From Acidimicrobiaceae bacterium (GTDB lineage Bacteria; Actinomycetota; Acidimicrobiia; Acidimicrobiales; Bog-793): a stretch of 5,373 bases of DNA. The notes below the pieces were generated by a model. It searched no databases. It was not told the DNA's origin and worked only from the letters and a program-made list of their open reading frames with translations. Each line of letters opens with the position of its first letter. Position 1 is the first letter of the stretch. Location of the stretch: positions 1 to 5,373 of the forward strand of contig PMZN01000092.1 in NCBI GenBank assembly GCA_003170375.1. Direction: 5' to 3'. Shown here in pieces: positions 1 to 5,373 of the stretch. Made by a program: the position numbers and the translations under genes.

Positions 1-1
1 G

Positions 2-856
2 TCGCAGGCGGTTCTCGTCGGCGTGCCCGGAACGGCTGAGATCACGCGCGATACTGCTCAGGCAGCCGTCGCGGCGTTGTCGCCGATTGCGATGGTCGCC
101 TCCTCCTCGAGCGGTGGCACGCCGAAGCAGGCGAGCGCACCGGTCCTGGCGAGCCGTGAATCAGCACCCCCGGCTGGGCACGCGTCGCAAACGGGCCCGA
201 CGGGATCGACCCAAGGCGGCGCCCCCGGGGCACGACCGTCAGCTTCGAGCCGCCGGGCGACTGAGGCTGGCGGCGGGAAAATCGGAAGAACGGGGTCTTC
301 GGGGGGCCGCCGCGCGAAGAGCCAAACGCCCGAGCCCGGTGCTGCATCGCGAGGCACCGCGCCCGAATCTGGCTCAGCTGGCGAACCGGGCGACGAAGGA
401 CAGAAGGACACTGCCGGACCAGCGCGACGGGCCTCCACCCGCTCGACGGCGGGGCTGCCCGGTGCGGGGCTGTCGGGCGCAAGCCTCACGCTTGCCGAGC
501 TGGCCAATGCCAGCGGTCTCGATGTGCCAGGCATCGAGGAGCTCGAGAGCTTCGGCCTCATCGCCGGTCGTACCGTGGCAGGCGTCCACTGCTTCGACGA
601 AGAGGCAGTCCTGGTCGCCAAGCTCGCAGCCGGTTTCGCGCCGTATGGCATCGGGGCACGGCACCTTCGGATTTTCAAGCACGCCGCGGACCGGCAGACC
701 GGGCTCTTCGCCCAGGTGGTCACACCTCTTCTCAGGCAGCGGAACCCCGGAGCGCGAGCCCGTGCGATCGAGGACCTCTCCGAGCTCTCCGAGCTCGGAG
801 AAGCGCTGATGCGTTGCTTTTCGCAAGCAGCGCTCCGCGAGTTGACCGGGGGGTGA
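2..856 (+). CDS. ftsR: FtsR-family MerR-like transcriptional regulator, C-terminal part (5' truncated)
   Basis: The reading frame is open from the left edge to the TGA at 854-856, so the gene probably begins upstream. A GTG at 23 could serve as a start but has no clear ribosome binding site. The last ~120 residues (from about nt 481) match from memory the C-terminal domain of actinobacterial FtsR/Rv1828: LTLAELANASGLD, then a helix ending in ELESFGLIAG, YGIGARHLR, a D-R-x-x-G-L-F-x-Q-V segment, and a terminal LSELSELGE helix. In this family an N-terminal MerR winged helix precedes this region; it is not in the window. FtsR of Corynebacterium glutamicum is a DNA-binding regulator that acts on ftsZ. 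Nucleotides 2-480 encode ~150 residues very rich in Ala, Gly, Ser, Pro and Thr with scattered Arg/Lys, probably a disordered linker and longer than I expect for the family. The stop overlaps the next gene's GTG by 4 bp. Family assignment is fairly secure; the true start is unknown. Confidence 0.8.
   Translation, partial: SQAVLVGVPGTAEITRDTAQAAVAALSPIAMVASSSSGGTPKQASAPVLASRESAPPAGHASQTGPTGSTQGGAPGARPSASSRRATEAGGGKIGRTGSSGGRRAKSQTPEPGAASRGTAPESGSAGEPGDEGQKDTAGPARRASTRSTAGLPGAGLSGASLTLAELANASGLDVPGIEELESFGLIAGRTVAGVHCFDEEAVLVAKLAAGFAPYGIGARHLRIFKHAADRQTGLFAQVVTPLLRQRNPGARARAIEDLSELSELGEALMRCFSQAALRELTGG
776..801. repeat. Tandem 9-bp repeat running into a 16-bp perfect palindrome
   Basis: CTCTCCGAG occurs twice back to back (776-784 and 785-793). 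The second copy runs into its own inverse, so 786-801 (TCTCCGAGCTCGGAGA) is a perfect 16-bp palindrome. It lies inside the end of ftsR and encodes the repetitive LSE-LSE-LGE helix. It is followed by neither a T-tract nor a gene end. It is therefore most likely a by-product of repetitive codons, although it could form a hairpin in the mRNA about 50 nt before the next start codon. Confidence 0.5.
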
Positions 857-1422
857 GCGAGCCCGAAGAGCGGGTCAGGTCCCTGCTCGACGCCGGGGAG
901 CTGGCCGCGATTGCCCGCCGCCTCGGGCGCGAGATCAAGCGCGACTATCCCGATGGCGTGGTGCTGGTAGCTCTTTTGAAGGGGAGCATCTGCTTTCTCG
1001 CCGATCTCGTGCGGGAGTTGCCCGGGCCCTGCGAGCTCGACTTCTTGTCCCTCTCGTCCTATGGCGACGGCCGGACACGGGTACGGGTGGTCAAGGATCT
1101 CGACCTCGAGGTAACGGGTCGGGACGTCATCGTCGTCTTGGACATCGTCGATACCGGCCTCACGCTCGCTTATGTGCTCCGCCTGATCGCCTTGCGCGGC
1201 GCTCGCTCCACGGCCGCGTGTGCCCTGCTCGACCGGCAGAGCCGTAGGCTGCTGCCGGTCGAGGTTCGCTATGTGGGCCAGGTCATCAGTGACGAGCACG
1301 TAGTCGGCTACGGCCTCGATCTCGACGAGCGCTACCGGAACCTGCGAGGGCTGGAAGTCGCCGACGAAGCCGATCTCCGTGCTGATCCTGCTGCGATGTT
1401 CGAACGGCTCTCGCAGCGGTAA
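853..1422 (+). CDS. hpt: Hypoxanthine phosphoribosyltransferase-like protein with altered active site
   Basis: This 189-aa type I phosphoribosyltransferase is the usual length for a bacterial HPRT, the cytosolic enzyme that joins PRPP to hypoxanthine or guanine in purine salvage. Visible HPRT landmarks are LLKG (residues 41-44, the PRPP-contacting loop), SSYGDG (68-73, flexible loop), KDLD (81-84), the PRPP motif DIVDTGLT (97-104, with D100 as catalytic-base equivalent), and VVGYGLDLDERYRNL (150-164, with D156 and R162 as human D193 and R199 equivalents). Several family residues are changed: L96 replaces the Glu of the E-D pair, R128 sits at the purine-recognition Lys (human K165), and H149 sits at the base-stacking Phe (human F186). 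The SYG loop is about 3 residues short and lacks the usual S-S-G. The start GTG overlaps the ftsR stop (GTGA) and implies translational coupling; an in-frame ATG at 814 is possible but would overlap ftsR by 43 bp. HPRT family is sure; purine-salvage activity is less certain. Confidence 0.85.
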   Translation: MSEPEERVRSLLDAGELAAIARRLGREIKRDYPDGVVLVALLKGSICFLADLVRELPGPCELDFLSLSSYGDGRTRVRVVKDLDLEVTGRDVIVVLDIVDTGLTLAYVLRLIALRGARSTAACALLDRQSRRLLPVEVRYVGQVISDEHVVGYGLDLDERYRNLRGLEVADEADLRADPAAMFERLSQR

Positions 1423-1431
1423 GTTGCTGTC

Positions 1432-1935
1432 ATGGTCGAGGTGCATCTGAGGGCTGTCCGTGTCGACCTGGGGTCGAGCACCCCGGTCGTGTTGCTCGAG
1501 GAGACCGAAGGCGCCCGTCGTTCGCTGCCGATCTTCGTAGGCGGACCAGAGGCCACCGCCATCGCCTTTGCCCTGCAGGGAGTCGAGCCCCCGCGCCCAA
1601 TGAGCCACGATCTCATGCGTGAGCTCGTCGAGACCCTTGGCGCCAAGGTCGTGCGCGTGCTCGTGACCGAGCTCCGCGACGGGACCTTCTTCGCCGAGCT
1701 CCACCTTCGAGCCGGCGAGCGTGACGTCGTCGTGTCGTGCAGGCCGTCGGACGCGATCGCGCTCGCGGCGCGTACCCACTCACCGCTGTACGTGGCCGAC
1801 GACCTCATGGAGACCGAGGGCCTCGTGATCGAGCCGGACGACGACGACGTCGCCGTCGAGGGCAACCCGGACGAGCTCGTCGGCGAGTTCCGCGAGTTCT
1901 TGGACCGGATCCGGCCGGAGGACTTTACGTCCTGA
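1432..1935 (+). CDS. Bifunctional nuclease family protein (DUF151)
   Basis: This 167-aa protein belongs to the DUF151/bifunctional nuclease (BFN) family, the same family as Rv1829 of M. tuberculosis. The family's hallmark segments are present in order: SLPIFVGGPEATAIA (31-45), GVEPPRPMSHDL (50-61), the ELRDGTFFAEL strand (80-90) and RPSDAIALA (104-112). The C-terminal tail is acidic (DDDDV at 136-140) and ends in an FREFLDRIRPEDF helix (153-165) typical of the actinobacterial form. DUF151 proteins from plants have been reported to have both DNase and RNase activity; the role of the actinobacterial proteins is not established. The ATG at 1432 lies 9 bp after the hpt stop with no strong Shine-Dalgarno, so it is probably translated from the ftsR-hpt message. 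Its place between two MerR regulators is the same as in mycobacteria. Family call is secure; function is open. Confidence 0.9.
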   Translation: MVEVHLRAVRVDLGSSTPVVLLEETEGARRSLPIFVGGPEATAIAFALQGVEPPRPMSHDLMRELVETLGAKVVRVLVTELRDGTFFAELHLRAGERDVVVSCRPSDAIALAARTHSPLYVADDLMETEGLVIEPDDDDVAVEGNPDELVGEFREFLDRIRPEDFTS

Positions 1936-2022
1936 GCGGCCAGGCTGGCGCTCTTGGCCCGGCGTCGAACCCTGAAGCTCAAGCTGCAGTAGACGTCCGA
2001 CCTTCAAGGGCTCGACCGGTCG

Positions 2023-2051
2023 TTGACGTCGAGCCGCGCGAGTCCTAACCT
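2023..2051 (+). promoter_or_regulatory. Candidate housekeeping promoter for the merR-gcv unit
   Basis: TTGACG (2023-2028) is separated by exactly 17 bp from TAACCT (2046-2051). The -35 matches five of six bases of TTGACA, and the -10 has the TAnnnT core common in high-GC actinobacterial vegetative promoters. Transcription would start near 2058, giving a leader of about 75 nt before the ATG at 2134. It lies in the only sizeable intergenic gap of the window (1936-2133). The prediction is from the sequence alone. Confidence 0.6.
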
Positions 2052-2054
2052 TTC

Positions 2055-2068
2055 TTACGAGGGTGTAA
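2055..2068. promoter_or_regulatory. TTAC-N6-GTAA dyad at the predicted transcription start (possible operator)
   Basis: TTAC (2055-2058) and GTAA (2065-2068) form an inverted repeat with a 6-bp centre, four bases after the candidate -10 box, so it spans the predicted start site. A repressor bound here would block initiation. Since the next gene and the upstream ftsR both encode MerR-type DNA-binding proteins, autoregulation or cross-regulation is a natural guess. The arms are only 4 bp, so chance cannot be excluded. Confidence 0.3.
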
Positions 2069-2122
2069 CTACCGCGCTGTCGTCCATTCGAGAGCAGGGG
2101 CGGAAGCTCGGGACCTAGGGAC

Positions 2123-2127
2123 AGGGG
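2123..2127 (+). promoter_or_regulatory. Ribosome binding site of the second MerR gene
   Basis: AGGGG lies 6 nt before the ATG at 2134. It is a recognisable Shine-Dalgarno element, which the inner genes hpt, the DUF151 gene and gcvT lack, and it supports both the chosen start and the idea that this gene is the first of its transcript. Confidence 0.5.
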
Positions 2128-2133
2128 CACGAG

Positions 2134-2655
2134 ATGGACCAAGTCGGTTTCCGCGGGCCGCAGGTGTGCAGCATCGTTGGTATCACCTACCGCCAGCTGG
2201 ACTACTGGGACCGGACTGGCCTCAGCCGACCGTCGCTCGCCCAGGCGCGTGGTAGCGGATCTCAGCGCCTGTACGCCTACAAGGATCTGCTCGAGCTGAA
2301 GGTGATCAAGCAGCTCCTCGATGGCGGCGTCAACCTACGCCAGGCGAGGCGAGCGATCGAATGTCTCCGCGAGTCGGTAGGAGAGGACCTCACGACGGCG
2401 AACCTCGTCATCGCCGGCGAGGGGTCGGTGCTGATGCGCACGGGCGAAGAGATCATCGACCTGCTGCGAGGCGGTCAGGGTGTCTTCAACGTCGTCCCGC
2501 TGGCCGGGGTGGTCGGTGAGGTCGATGCGGCGATCCACCGCATCGGCAGCGCCCACATGGCGAGCAGTGCGTCGGTGCCCGCTGATGTGGCGCCGGCCGC
2601 CTCCGCCGAGGCAGCGGCGATCTCCGGGCCTGCCCGGCTAGCCGAGGGAGGCTAG
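2134..2655 (+). CDS. MerR family transcriptional regulator (Rv1830-like)
   Basis: This 173-aa protein has a MerR-type winged helix at its N-terminus. The helix-turn-helix is GPQVCSIVGITYRQLDYW (8-25), followed by RTGL and the wing SGSQRLYAYKDLLELK (41-56). LLDGGVNLRQARRAI (61-75) matches the conserved second helical pair. The central part, ending in EEIIDLLRGGQGVF (105-118), is characteristic of the Rv1830 subgroup of actinobacterial MerR-like proteins. No cysteine pair of the metal-sensing type is seen, so a metal-sensing role is unlikely. The tail from about residue 140 is an Ala/Ser/Pro-rich disordered stretch. It follows its own candidate promoter and dyad, and precedes the small nuclease-like gene and gcvT by 54 bp, so it may lead the gcv transcript. 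Its targets are not known from the sequence. Family call is secure. Confidence 0.9.
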   Translation: MDQVGFRGPQVCSIVGITYRQLDYWDRTGLSRPSLAQARGSGSQRLYAYKDLLELKVIKQLLDGGVNLRQARRAIECLRESVGEDLTTANLVIAGEGSVLMRTGEEIIDLLRGGQGVFNVVPLAGVVGEVDAAIHRIGSAHMASSASVPADVAPAASAEAAAISGPARLAEGG

Positions 2656-2709
2656 ACGCTCTCCGACCGGCGATCCCTCCCGGTACAAAAGCCGCAACCG
2701 CGTGCCGGG

Positions 2710-3042
2710 GTGCGGTTTGCTCACGATTCTGAACGCCTGTTTGCCGAGCTTCTCGACTACTACGAGGTCCTCTGGGAATACGAGCCCGTGGAGTTCGTCC
2801 TCGCATGGGGCGCGGACGGGCAGCCGACGAGCGCGTTCCGCCCTGATTTCTACCTGAGCGAGCACGACCTGTTCCTCGAATTGACGACGCTTCGTCAGGA
2901 GCTCGTCACCGTGAAGAACCGCAAGTTGCGCCAGATGGCCCAGCTTTATCCCGAGGTCCGGGTCCGGGTTCTCTATCGTCGCGATGTCTTCAGCCTGCTC
3001 GGAAAGTACCTCCCAGAAGCAACAGCTAGATTGGCCGGGTGA
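2710..3042 (+). CDS. Small conserved protein with PD-(D/E)XK nuclease-like outline
   Basis: I cannot name this 110-aa protein. Its layout resembles minimal PD-(D/E)XK nuclease-fold proteins: an N-terminal helix SERLFAELLDYY (7-18), a strand LWEYEPVEFVLAW (21-33), then FRPDFYL (43-49) with the P-D pair at 45-46, a strand LFLELTT (54-60) with E57, a helix with KNRKLRQM (69-76), and a last strand YPEVRVRVLYRRD (80-92). The usual E-x-K reads E-L-T here; K69 or K72 on the next helix might replace the lysine. There are no membrane segments or signal peptide. GTG at 2710 is the only usable in-frame start after the TAG at 2653, and it has no good ribosome binding site; the frame is otherwise open back to 2656. 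The stop overlaps the gcvT GTG by 4 bp, so its translation is tied to gcvT. I have the impression that similar small proteins accompany HPRT-like genes in other deep-branching actinobacteria, but could not check. Confidence 0.7.
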   Translation: MRFAHDSERLFAELLDYYEVLWEYEPVEFVLAWGADGQPTSAFRPDFYLSEHDLFLELTTLRQELVTVKNRKLRQMAQLYPEVRVRVLYRRDVFSLLGKYLPEATARLAG

Positions 3043-4109
3043 CGCTCAAACACTCCGCATTGCATGCCGAGCACATCGATCTCGGCGCCCGACTCGTTGA
3101 TTTTGGCGGCTGGGAGATGCCGCTGTCGTATCCCGAAGGCACTATCGCCGAGCACCTCGCCTGCCGCAACGACGCCGCCGTCTTCGACGTGAGCCATCTG
3201 GGCACCGTACGTGTCGAGGGTCCAGGCTCCTTTGAGCTGCTCCAAACGAGCCTGACGAACGACCTCAACCGGATCGGACCGGGCCGAGCCCAGTACCAGC
3301 ACCTCCTCGACGAAGCCGACGCCTCGGTGCTCGACGACATCATCGTTTGGTGGGTCGCCGAGGGACGTTTTGACGTGATGCCGAACGCTTCCAACACCGA
3401 GAGGGTGATCTCGGTGCTCGGCGGTCACGACGTGACCCACGAGCGAGCCGTCATCGCCGTGCAGGGACCGCGGGCGCGACGGCGCCTCGCAACCGTCTCA
3501 CCCGATGCAGCGGCGGTCGGGCATTTCGGGGTGGCAGATTTCGAGTTCAAAGGCGTGCCGTGCCGCGTAGCCGGTACCGGCTACACCGGCGAGGACGGAG
3601 TCGAGTGTGCCGTGCCGTCCGAGATGGCTCCTGCGTTCTGGCGCGCGGTCGTTGGCGCCGGGGTCAAGCCAGCAGGTCTCGGAGCCCGCGACACTCTTCG
3701 CCTCGAATCGGGGCTGCCTCTGCACGGCCACGAGCTCGGCGCCGGGATCACCCCATTGCAGGCTGGGCTCGGCTGGGTGGTCAGCTGGGACAAAGGTCCC
3801 TTCCGGGGTCGCGAGGCGCTGGACCGCGAGCGCACGGCCGGGCTTCGGCGCCGCTTGCGTGGTCTGCTCGCCGAGGGACGCAGACCGCCCCGCAACGGGG
3901 ATACGGTCCTCGTTGACGGTGAGGTCTCGGGCGTCGTCACCAGCGGCAACTTCTCTCCCGTGCTGCAGCGGGGGATCGCGCTCGCGTTCCTGCCTCCCGG
4001 GACGGCCATGGGCGCCAACGTCGAGATCGCGCTGCGGGGAGGGCAGGTTCCGGCGATCGTCGTCAAGCCGCCGTTCCAGCGGTTGACAGTAGAAGGGACC
4101 GTATCTTGA
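3039..4109 (+). CDS. gcvT: Aminomethyltransferase, glycine cleavage T-protein
   Basis: This 356-aa cytosolic T-protein takes the aminomethyl group carried on lipoyl-GcvH, releases ammonia and makes 5,10-methylene-tetrahydrofolate. Signature segments are all present: DFGGWEMPLSY (21-31), FDVSHLG (49-55), the VLDDIIV segment (98-103), which holds the counterpart of the catalytic Asp (D101 in E. coli and human), MPNASNT (114-120), AVIAVQGPRAR (137-147), GYTGEDGVE (181-189), GLGARDTLRLESGLPLHGHEL (213-233) and VTSGNFSPVLQRGIALAFLPP (300-320). The length is normal and no frame disruption is seen. The GTG start overlaps the preceding gene's stop (GTGA) and begins directly with LKHSALHAEH, typical of T-protein N-termini. 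The next gene, gcvPA, starts within its stop codon. The lipoyl carrier GcvH and dihydrolipoyl dehydrogenase are not in the window and must be encoded elsewhere. Confidence 0.97.
   Translation: MTLKHSALHAEHIDLGARLVDFGGWEMPLSYPEGTIAEHLACRNDAAVFDVSHLGTVRVEGPGSFELLQTSLTNDLNRIGPGRAQYQHLLDEADASVLDDIIVWWVAEGRFDVMPNASNTERVISVLGGHDVTHERAVIAVQGPRARRRLATVSPDAAAVGHFGVADFEFKGVPCRVAGTGYTGEDGVECAVPSEMAPAFWRAVVGAGVKPAGLGARDTLRLESGLPLHGHELGAGITPLQAGLGWVVSWDKGPFRGREALDRERTAGLRRRLRGLLAEGRRPPRNGDTVLVDGEVSGVVTSGNFSPVLQRGIALAFLPPGTAMGANVEIALRGGQVPAIVVKPPFQRLTVEGTVS
4091..4097 (+). promoter_or_regulatory. Ribosome binding site supporting the TTG start of gcvPA
   Basis: AGAAGGG at the end of gcvT sits 8 nt before the TTG at 4106. 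It is the best Shine-Dalgarno match among the overlapping genes and supports a rare TTG start, for which no upstream ATG or GTG alternative is apparent. Confidence 0.55.
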
Positions 4110-5373
4110 GCGCGCCGTTTGTTGCACACACCGACGCCGAGATCGCGGAGATGCTCGGCTTCCTAGGCCTCGATGACCTCGATGGCCTGTTCGCCGAGAT
4201 CCCCGCGGCCTTACGACTGGCGGACGGCCTCGATCTCCCACCGGCAATGAGTGAGCCGGATGTCGCCTGGCGTCTCGACGACCTCGCCTCCCGCAATCGG
4301 CCGTGCGGCCGTGACCTCGTGTGCTTTGCCGGGGCAGGTTCCTACGACCACGAGATCCCGGCCGTCGTGAAGGCCATTGCGTCTCGCTCGGAGTTCGTGA
4401 CCGCGTACACCCCCTATCAGCCAGAGGTGTCACAGGGTGTTCTGCAGGCCATCTTCGAGTATCAGACGATGATCGCCCGGCTGAGCGGCCTCGACGTCGC
4501 CAACGCTTCGCTCTATGACGGGTCGGCATCGCTCGTCGAGGCTGTGAACCTCGCCGTGGTGGCAACGGGCCACAAACGTGTGCTCTGCTCGCAGGGAGTC
4601 CATCCCCATTGGCGCCAGCAGTTGGAGACGTTCTCTCGTGGTTCGTGCAACGAGATCGACACGGTGCCGCTTTCGGGCGGTGTCACATCTTGGGACGCGG
4701 TCGTCGACGAAGGGCCGTTCGGCGCGATCGTCGTCGCCGCTCCCAACTTCCTCGGCTGTTTGGAGGACATCGCGTCCGCTCGTGCCGTCGCAGACCGTTT
4801 CGGCGCCCGCCTGGTCGTGTGCTTCGATCCCGTATCGGCGGGGCTGCTCCGGTCCCCAGGCTCGCTAGGTGCCGATGTAGTGGTGGGCGAGGGACAGCCC
4901 TTCGGGACGGCGATGGGCTTCGGCGGACCGTATCTCGGCTTGTTTGCGTGCCGCCTGGCAGACGTGAGGCGAATCCCCGGACGGATAGTCGGAGAGACCC
5001 TCGACAGAGATGGGCGCCACGCCTATGTCATGACGTTGCGGGCGCGCGAGCAGGACATCCGCCGCGAACGGGCGTCCTCGAACGTCTGCACGAACGAGAC
5101 GCTGATGGCCGTGACTGCGGCGGTCCACCTCTCCTGGCTGGGCCCGAAGGGACTCCGCGAGGTTGCCTTGGGGTGCGCGAGAGCGACGCGCTACACCCGT
5201 GAGGCTCTTTGCTCGATCGACGGAGTGCAACTCTTGACAACTGCCCCGGTGCTGCGTGAGTTCTCCATCCGGACCCCGATCGCGCCCGAGAAGTTGATTG
5301 AGCGCCTGGTGGAAGACGGTTATCTCGCCGGTGTGCCCATCCGGGCAGGCTTCGAGGGCACCGCATATGACGG
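4106..5373 (+). CDS. gcvPA: Glycine dehydrogenase (decarboxylating) subunit 1, 3' truncated
   Basis: The frame stays open for 422 codons to the right edge. It is the N-terminal subunit of the two-chain P-protein, which with GcvPB decarboxylates glycine and passes the aminomethyl group to lipoyl-GcvH. Family segments seen are CFAGAGSYDHEIPAVV (73-88), SRSEFVTAYTPYQPEVSQG (93-111), the NASLYDGS region (133-140), APNFLGCLED (212-221), GEGQPFGTAMGFGGPYLG (261-278), RAREQDIRRERASSNVCTN (312-330) and PVLREFSIRTP (381-391). The family is about 440-450 aa, so only the last few dozen residues are missing. The TTG start overlaps the gcvT stop (TTGA); the next in-frame ATG (residue 17) would cut into the conserved N-terminal helix. 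GcvPA carries no PLP-binding lysine in this family; that is on GcvPB, expected just downstream. A split P-protein differs from the single-chain enzyme of mycobacteria. Confidence 0.95.
   Translation, partial: MSAPFVAHTDAEIAEMLGFLGLDDLDGLFAEIPAALRLADGLDLPPAMSEPDVAWRLDDLASRNRPCGRDLVCFAGAGSYDHEIPAVVKAIASRSEFVTAYTPYQPEVSQGVLQAIFEYQTMIARLSGLDVANASLYDGSASLVEAVNLAVVATGHKRVLCSQGVHPHWRQQLETFSRGSCNEIDTVPLSGGVTSWDAVVDEGPFGAIVVAAPNFLGCLEDIASARAVADRFGARLVVCFDPVSAGLLRSPGSLGADVVVGEGQPFGTAMGFGGPYLGLFACRLADVRRIPGRIVGETLDRDGRHAYVMTLRAREQDIRRERASSNVCTNETLMAVTAAVHLSWLGPKGLREVALGCARATRYTREALCSIDGVQLLTTAPVLREFSIRTPIAPEKLIERLVEDGYLAGVPIRAGFEGTAYD

Noticed and set aside
786..801. 16-bp palindrome as a terminator or operator
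   Set aside because: It is coding DNA for a repetitive LSE helix, has no T-tract, and the downstream gene overlaps ftsR, so termination here would make little sense. It is kept only as a repeat.
58..1779. A 573-codon open frame on the minus strand
   Set aside because: It runs antisense across ftsR, hpt and the DUF151 gene, all of which have clear family motifs on the + strand. Its translation has no recognisable domain. Long antisense frames are common in high-GC DNA.
1938..1959. Possible terminator after the DUF151 gene (GGCCA / TGGCC arms)
   Set aside because: The stem is only 5 bp with a 12-nt loop and there is no T-tract after it, so it is too weak to call as an intrinsic terminator.
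2656..2709. Possible separate promoter for the nuclease-like/gcv genes (TACAAA at 2684)
   Set aside because: No -35-like element lies at the right distance and the -10 match is poor. The gap is only 54 bp, so read-through from the MerR gene is more likely.
2656..3038. Glycine riboswitch ahead of gcvT
   Set aside because: Glycine riboswitches often precede gcv operons, but the only non-coding space here is 54 bp, too short for the aptamer, and gcvT begins inside the preceding gene.
3498..4565. A 355-codon open frame on the minus strand
   Set aside because: It is antisense to the well-supported gcvT and gcvPA, is Arg/Pro-rich with no recognisable motif, and spans their junction.

Overview
This window carries high-GC, densely packed genes, all on the + strand. 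It most likely comes from an actinobacterium (Actinomycetota). The order FtsR-type MerR regulator, DUF151 'bifunctional nuclease', second MerR regulator, glycine-cleavage gene parallels the Mycobacterium tuberculosis Rv1828-Rv1829-Rv1830-gcvB neighbourhood. Unlike mycobacteria, which have a single-chain glycine decarboxylase, this genome has a split P-protein (gcvPA seen here). It also has an HPRT-like gene and a small nuclease-fold gene inserted into the locus. That suggests a deep-branching class such as Acidimicrobiia or Thermoleophilia. This placement is inference from gene order and composition.

Layout. (1) 2-1935 is a tight three-gene unit. It holds the 3' part of ftsR (N-terminal DNA-binding domain outside the window), an HPRT-like phosphoribosyltransferase joined by a 4-bp GTGA overlap, and a DUF151 protein 9 bp later. 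(2) 1936-2133 is a 198-bp intergenic region with a good candidate promoter (TTGACG, 17-bp spacer, TAACCT) and a TTAC-N6-GTAA dyad at the expected transcription start. (3) 2134-2655 is the second MerR regulator (Rv1830-like). (4) 2710-3042 is a 110-aa protein with a PD-(D/E)XK nuclease-like outline, overlapping gcvT by 4 bp. (5) 3039-4109 is complete gcvT, and 4106-5373 is gcvPA, cut by the right edge after 422 codons and joined to gcvT by a TTGA overlap.

How they fit together. GcvT and GcvPA are two parts of the glycine cleavage system (glycine to CO2, ammonia and methylene-tetrahydrofolate). The reaction feeds one-carbon units into purine synthesis, and an HPRT-type enzyme salvages purines, so the neighbourhood has a one-carbon/purine theme under two MerR-type regulators. 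This link is inferred from context only.

No mobile element, CRISPR array, RNA gene or convincing terminator was seen. The two most interesting points are an HPRT-like protein with substitutions clustered at substrate-contacting positions, and the small PD-(D/E)XK-like protein coupled to gcvT whose expected E-x-K reads E-x-T. Nothing here clearly qualifies as a wholly new system.
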